A stretch of 56,498 nt of DNA. Origin: Neoconidiobolus thromboides FSU 785. Its lineage: Eukaryota; Entomophthoromycota; Entomophthoromycetes; Entomophthorales; Neoconidiobolaceae. The first letter of the stretch is position 1. Every line of letters begins with the position of its first letter. Position numbers and translations under genes: made by a program. The stretch covers positions 1 to 56,498 of the forward strand of contig MU626392.1 of NCBI GenBank assembly GCA_025603075.1, written 5' to 3'. The notes under the pieces were generated by a model that worked only from the letters and a program-made list of their open reading frames with translations, ran no database searches and had not been told where the DNA came from. Shown piece by piece: positions 55,303 through 56,498 of this stretch.

Positions 55303-56498
55303 CTATAAACCAGATAAAGTTAAACTAATTAATTTAATAACTATATAGAGTAAGAACTCTAATAAAACTAACAACAGCATAGTATTGGTACGATATATAC
55401 CGATACTATAAGTAGAGACGAAAGACATTTGATGGAATGGTGGCATAGTATGCTTAAATTCATAAGGAAGTAAATTAGAATTAGTCTCACGAGATCCATA
55501 TTTTCTGTATCCTTTAGTAGTATAGAAATGTTGTTCAAATAAATCAGTTGCATAATCAAGTCTTTTAGAACTGAATGAGCAATTGTTTTTACCCTTAATA
55601 AGTTAGATTGAAATTTGTTATTTTTATCTTCAATTATTGTCTTAAATTGGTCTTTTAAAAACCTAAGTGTGAATGTAAATTTATCAACATAAAGCCCAAC
55701 TTCTGCTTCTTTTAGTTTAGCGACATTTCTAGGTTAGTCTCCGAGTATTCGTTCAACTCAGGTATCAATGTTTCCTTATTTTTACTAAGAATAAGTCCAA
55801 TATTCATCATATTTGAGGATAATTTTAACATTGGTTCTAAATCAAAAAAGTATTAGCAATAATTAAGGAAAAACTAAAATTATCAAATAAACTATTATGT
55901 ACTTTAATATTCGATTGTTTTTTATGCTATTTTATATAATAACAAGAAACATAAAAAGTGATAATTTGATCATAAAACTCGGTAAAAAATATAGCTGTTT
56001 TGTATTCAATAATTTATACTTATTCCCCAAAGTTAGATAAGGTTGATATTCAATACTTAATCCATCAATAGCTTAGAACTCAATAATATCGGGTATTTTT
56101 AGTTGTTTTATTAAGTCATTATAACTTTTAGATAATCAGTTATAATATAGCAAATTCATTAGGTTATTAGTTAGATATTTCTTTAATGGAATTAATGTTT
56201 CATCATATCATATAGTTACATAATTAACAATAAGATCTAAGAAATGTTTTATACGATGTATCTTAGGCTTTAGTAACACCTGAGTTCTCATAACGTTTTT
56301 TAATAAGTCACCATTGATAAGTTTATCTGTAAAATAGTTGGTTGGGCTATAACCTTGGGTAAATTTAATATTACTTTCAATGGTTACATAACTGACTTGC
56401 TGCCCTCATAATGTTAATTTTTTTCCAATTTTTAGTATGCCTTAGGTATATGAGCAACCAACTACACTTGAATGAAGCATTATATTCAATGGAATGTT
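55303..56498 (-). pseudogene. Decayed third UDP-glycosyltransferase, cut by the window edge
   Basis: Minus-strand pieces line up with the two intact UGTs in order. The N-terminal part at the right edge (NIPLNIMLHSSVVG, with stops replacing residues after SYT and after KKLTL) is followed by degenerate acceptor-domain pieces (YVTIESNIKFTQGY). After a large deletion at about 55738-55750 (from the ELNEYS position directly to GD-stop-PRN), the C-terminal part remains (LYVDKFTFT, QFKTIIEDKNNKFQSNLLR, then MSFVSTYSIGIYR). The catalytic His region and most of the UDP-binding motif are damaged or gone. The remains of the membrane helix end at a TAG at 55303-55305 without the KxKxx tail. It is a dead copy from the same duplication series. 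Confidence 0.85.

Overview
This window looks like nuclear DNA of a strongly AT-rich fungus. Genes are broken by short GT..AG introns (about 43-88 nt, donors mostly GTAAGT or GTAAAT). Several proteins belong to families that are fungal or best known from fungi: a velvet regulator, a Gti1/Pac2 (WOPR) regulator and a CreC-type WD40 protein. Secreted subtilases and membrane-anchored UDP-glycosyltransferases would suit an early-diverging, possibly Entomophthoromycotina/Conidiobolus-like lineage, but that placement is inference only. The standard genetic code fits every gene model. I saw no tRNA, rRNA or CRISPR array by eye.

Layout. 1-13.2 kb is the gene-dense housekeeping part: an edge gene of unknown function (1-303, -), a decayed gene fragment (921-1265, -), an 11-exon orphan gene (2387-4337, -), POL5/MYBBP1A (4698-9239, +, 18 exons), a CreC/WDR20-like WD40 gene (9487-11474, -, 8 exons) and a PA-TM-RING ubiquitin ligase (11878-13159, -, 7 exons). 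13-23 kb holds a velvet regulator (14293-15303, -), a long stretch containing a decayed tandem array of about 190-bp units (about 16960-18720), COG8 (19482-21344, +) and a secreted subtilase (21420-22895, -). 23-45 kb is gene-poor. It carries four highly diverged members of what looks like one tubby/LURP-one-like family (25193, 29134, 32770 and 43337), tRNA 2'-phosphotransferase TPT1 (29930-30835, +, 6 exons), a WOPR regulator (35280-35966, -), NAD(P)HX epimerase NAXE (38000-39153, -, 10 exons) and a secreted orphan (39689-40300, +). 45-56.5 kb is a secretory-pathway neighbourhood: glutaminyl-peptide cyclotransferase (45722-46803, +), a free-standing I9 protease-inhibitor domain protein (46873-47328, -), two intact convergent UDP-glycosyltransferases (49810-51522, +; 52272-53996, -) and a third, decayed UGT copy running off the right edge.

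The main repeat is a miniature inverted-repeat element of about 97 bp, present in 16 recognisable copies. It has GRGGATG...CATCCYC ends, a palindromic AGCGCT centre and 4-bp target duplications visible at most copies. Nine copies crowd into 47.8-54.5 kb, and two tandem pairs share a single ATAT between them.

Genes fall into two classes. Conserved cellular genes (POL5, CreC, RING, TPT1, NAXE and the 2387-4337 orphan) have 6-18 exons. Regulators, secreted proteins, the LURP-one-like family and the UGTs are intronless, apart from QPCT with one intron. Exon models were assembled by hand from splice signals, and reading frame was checked codon by codon across every junction.
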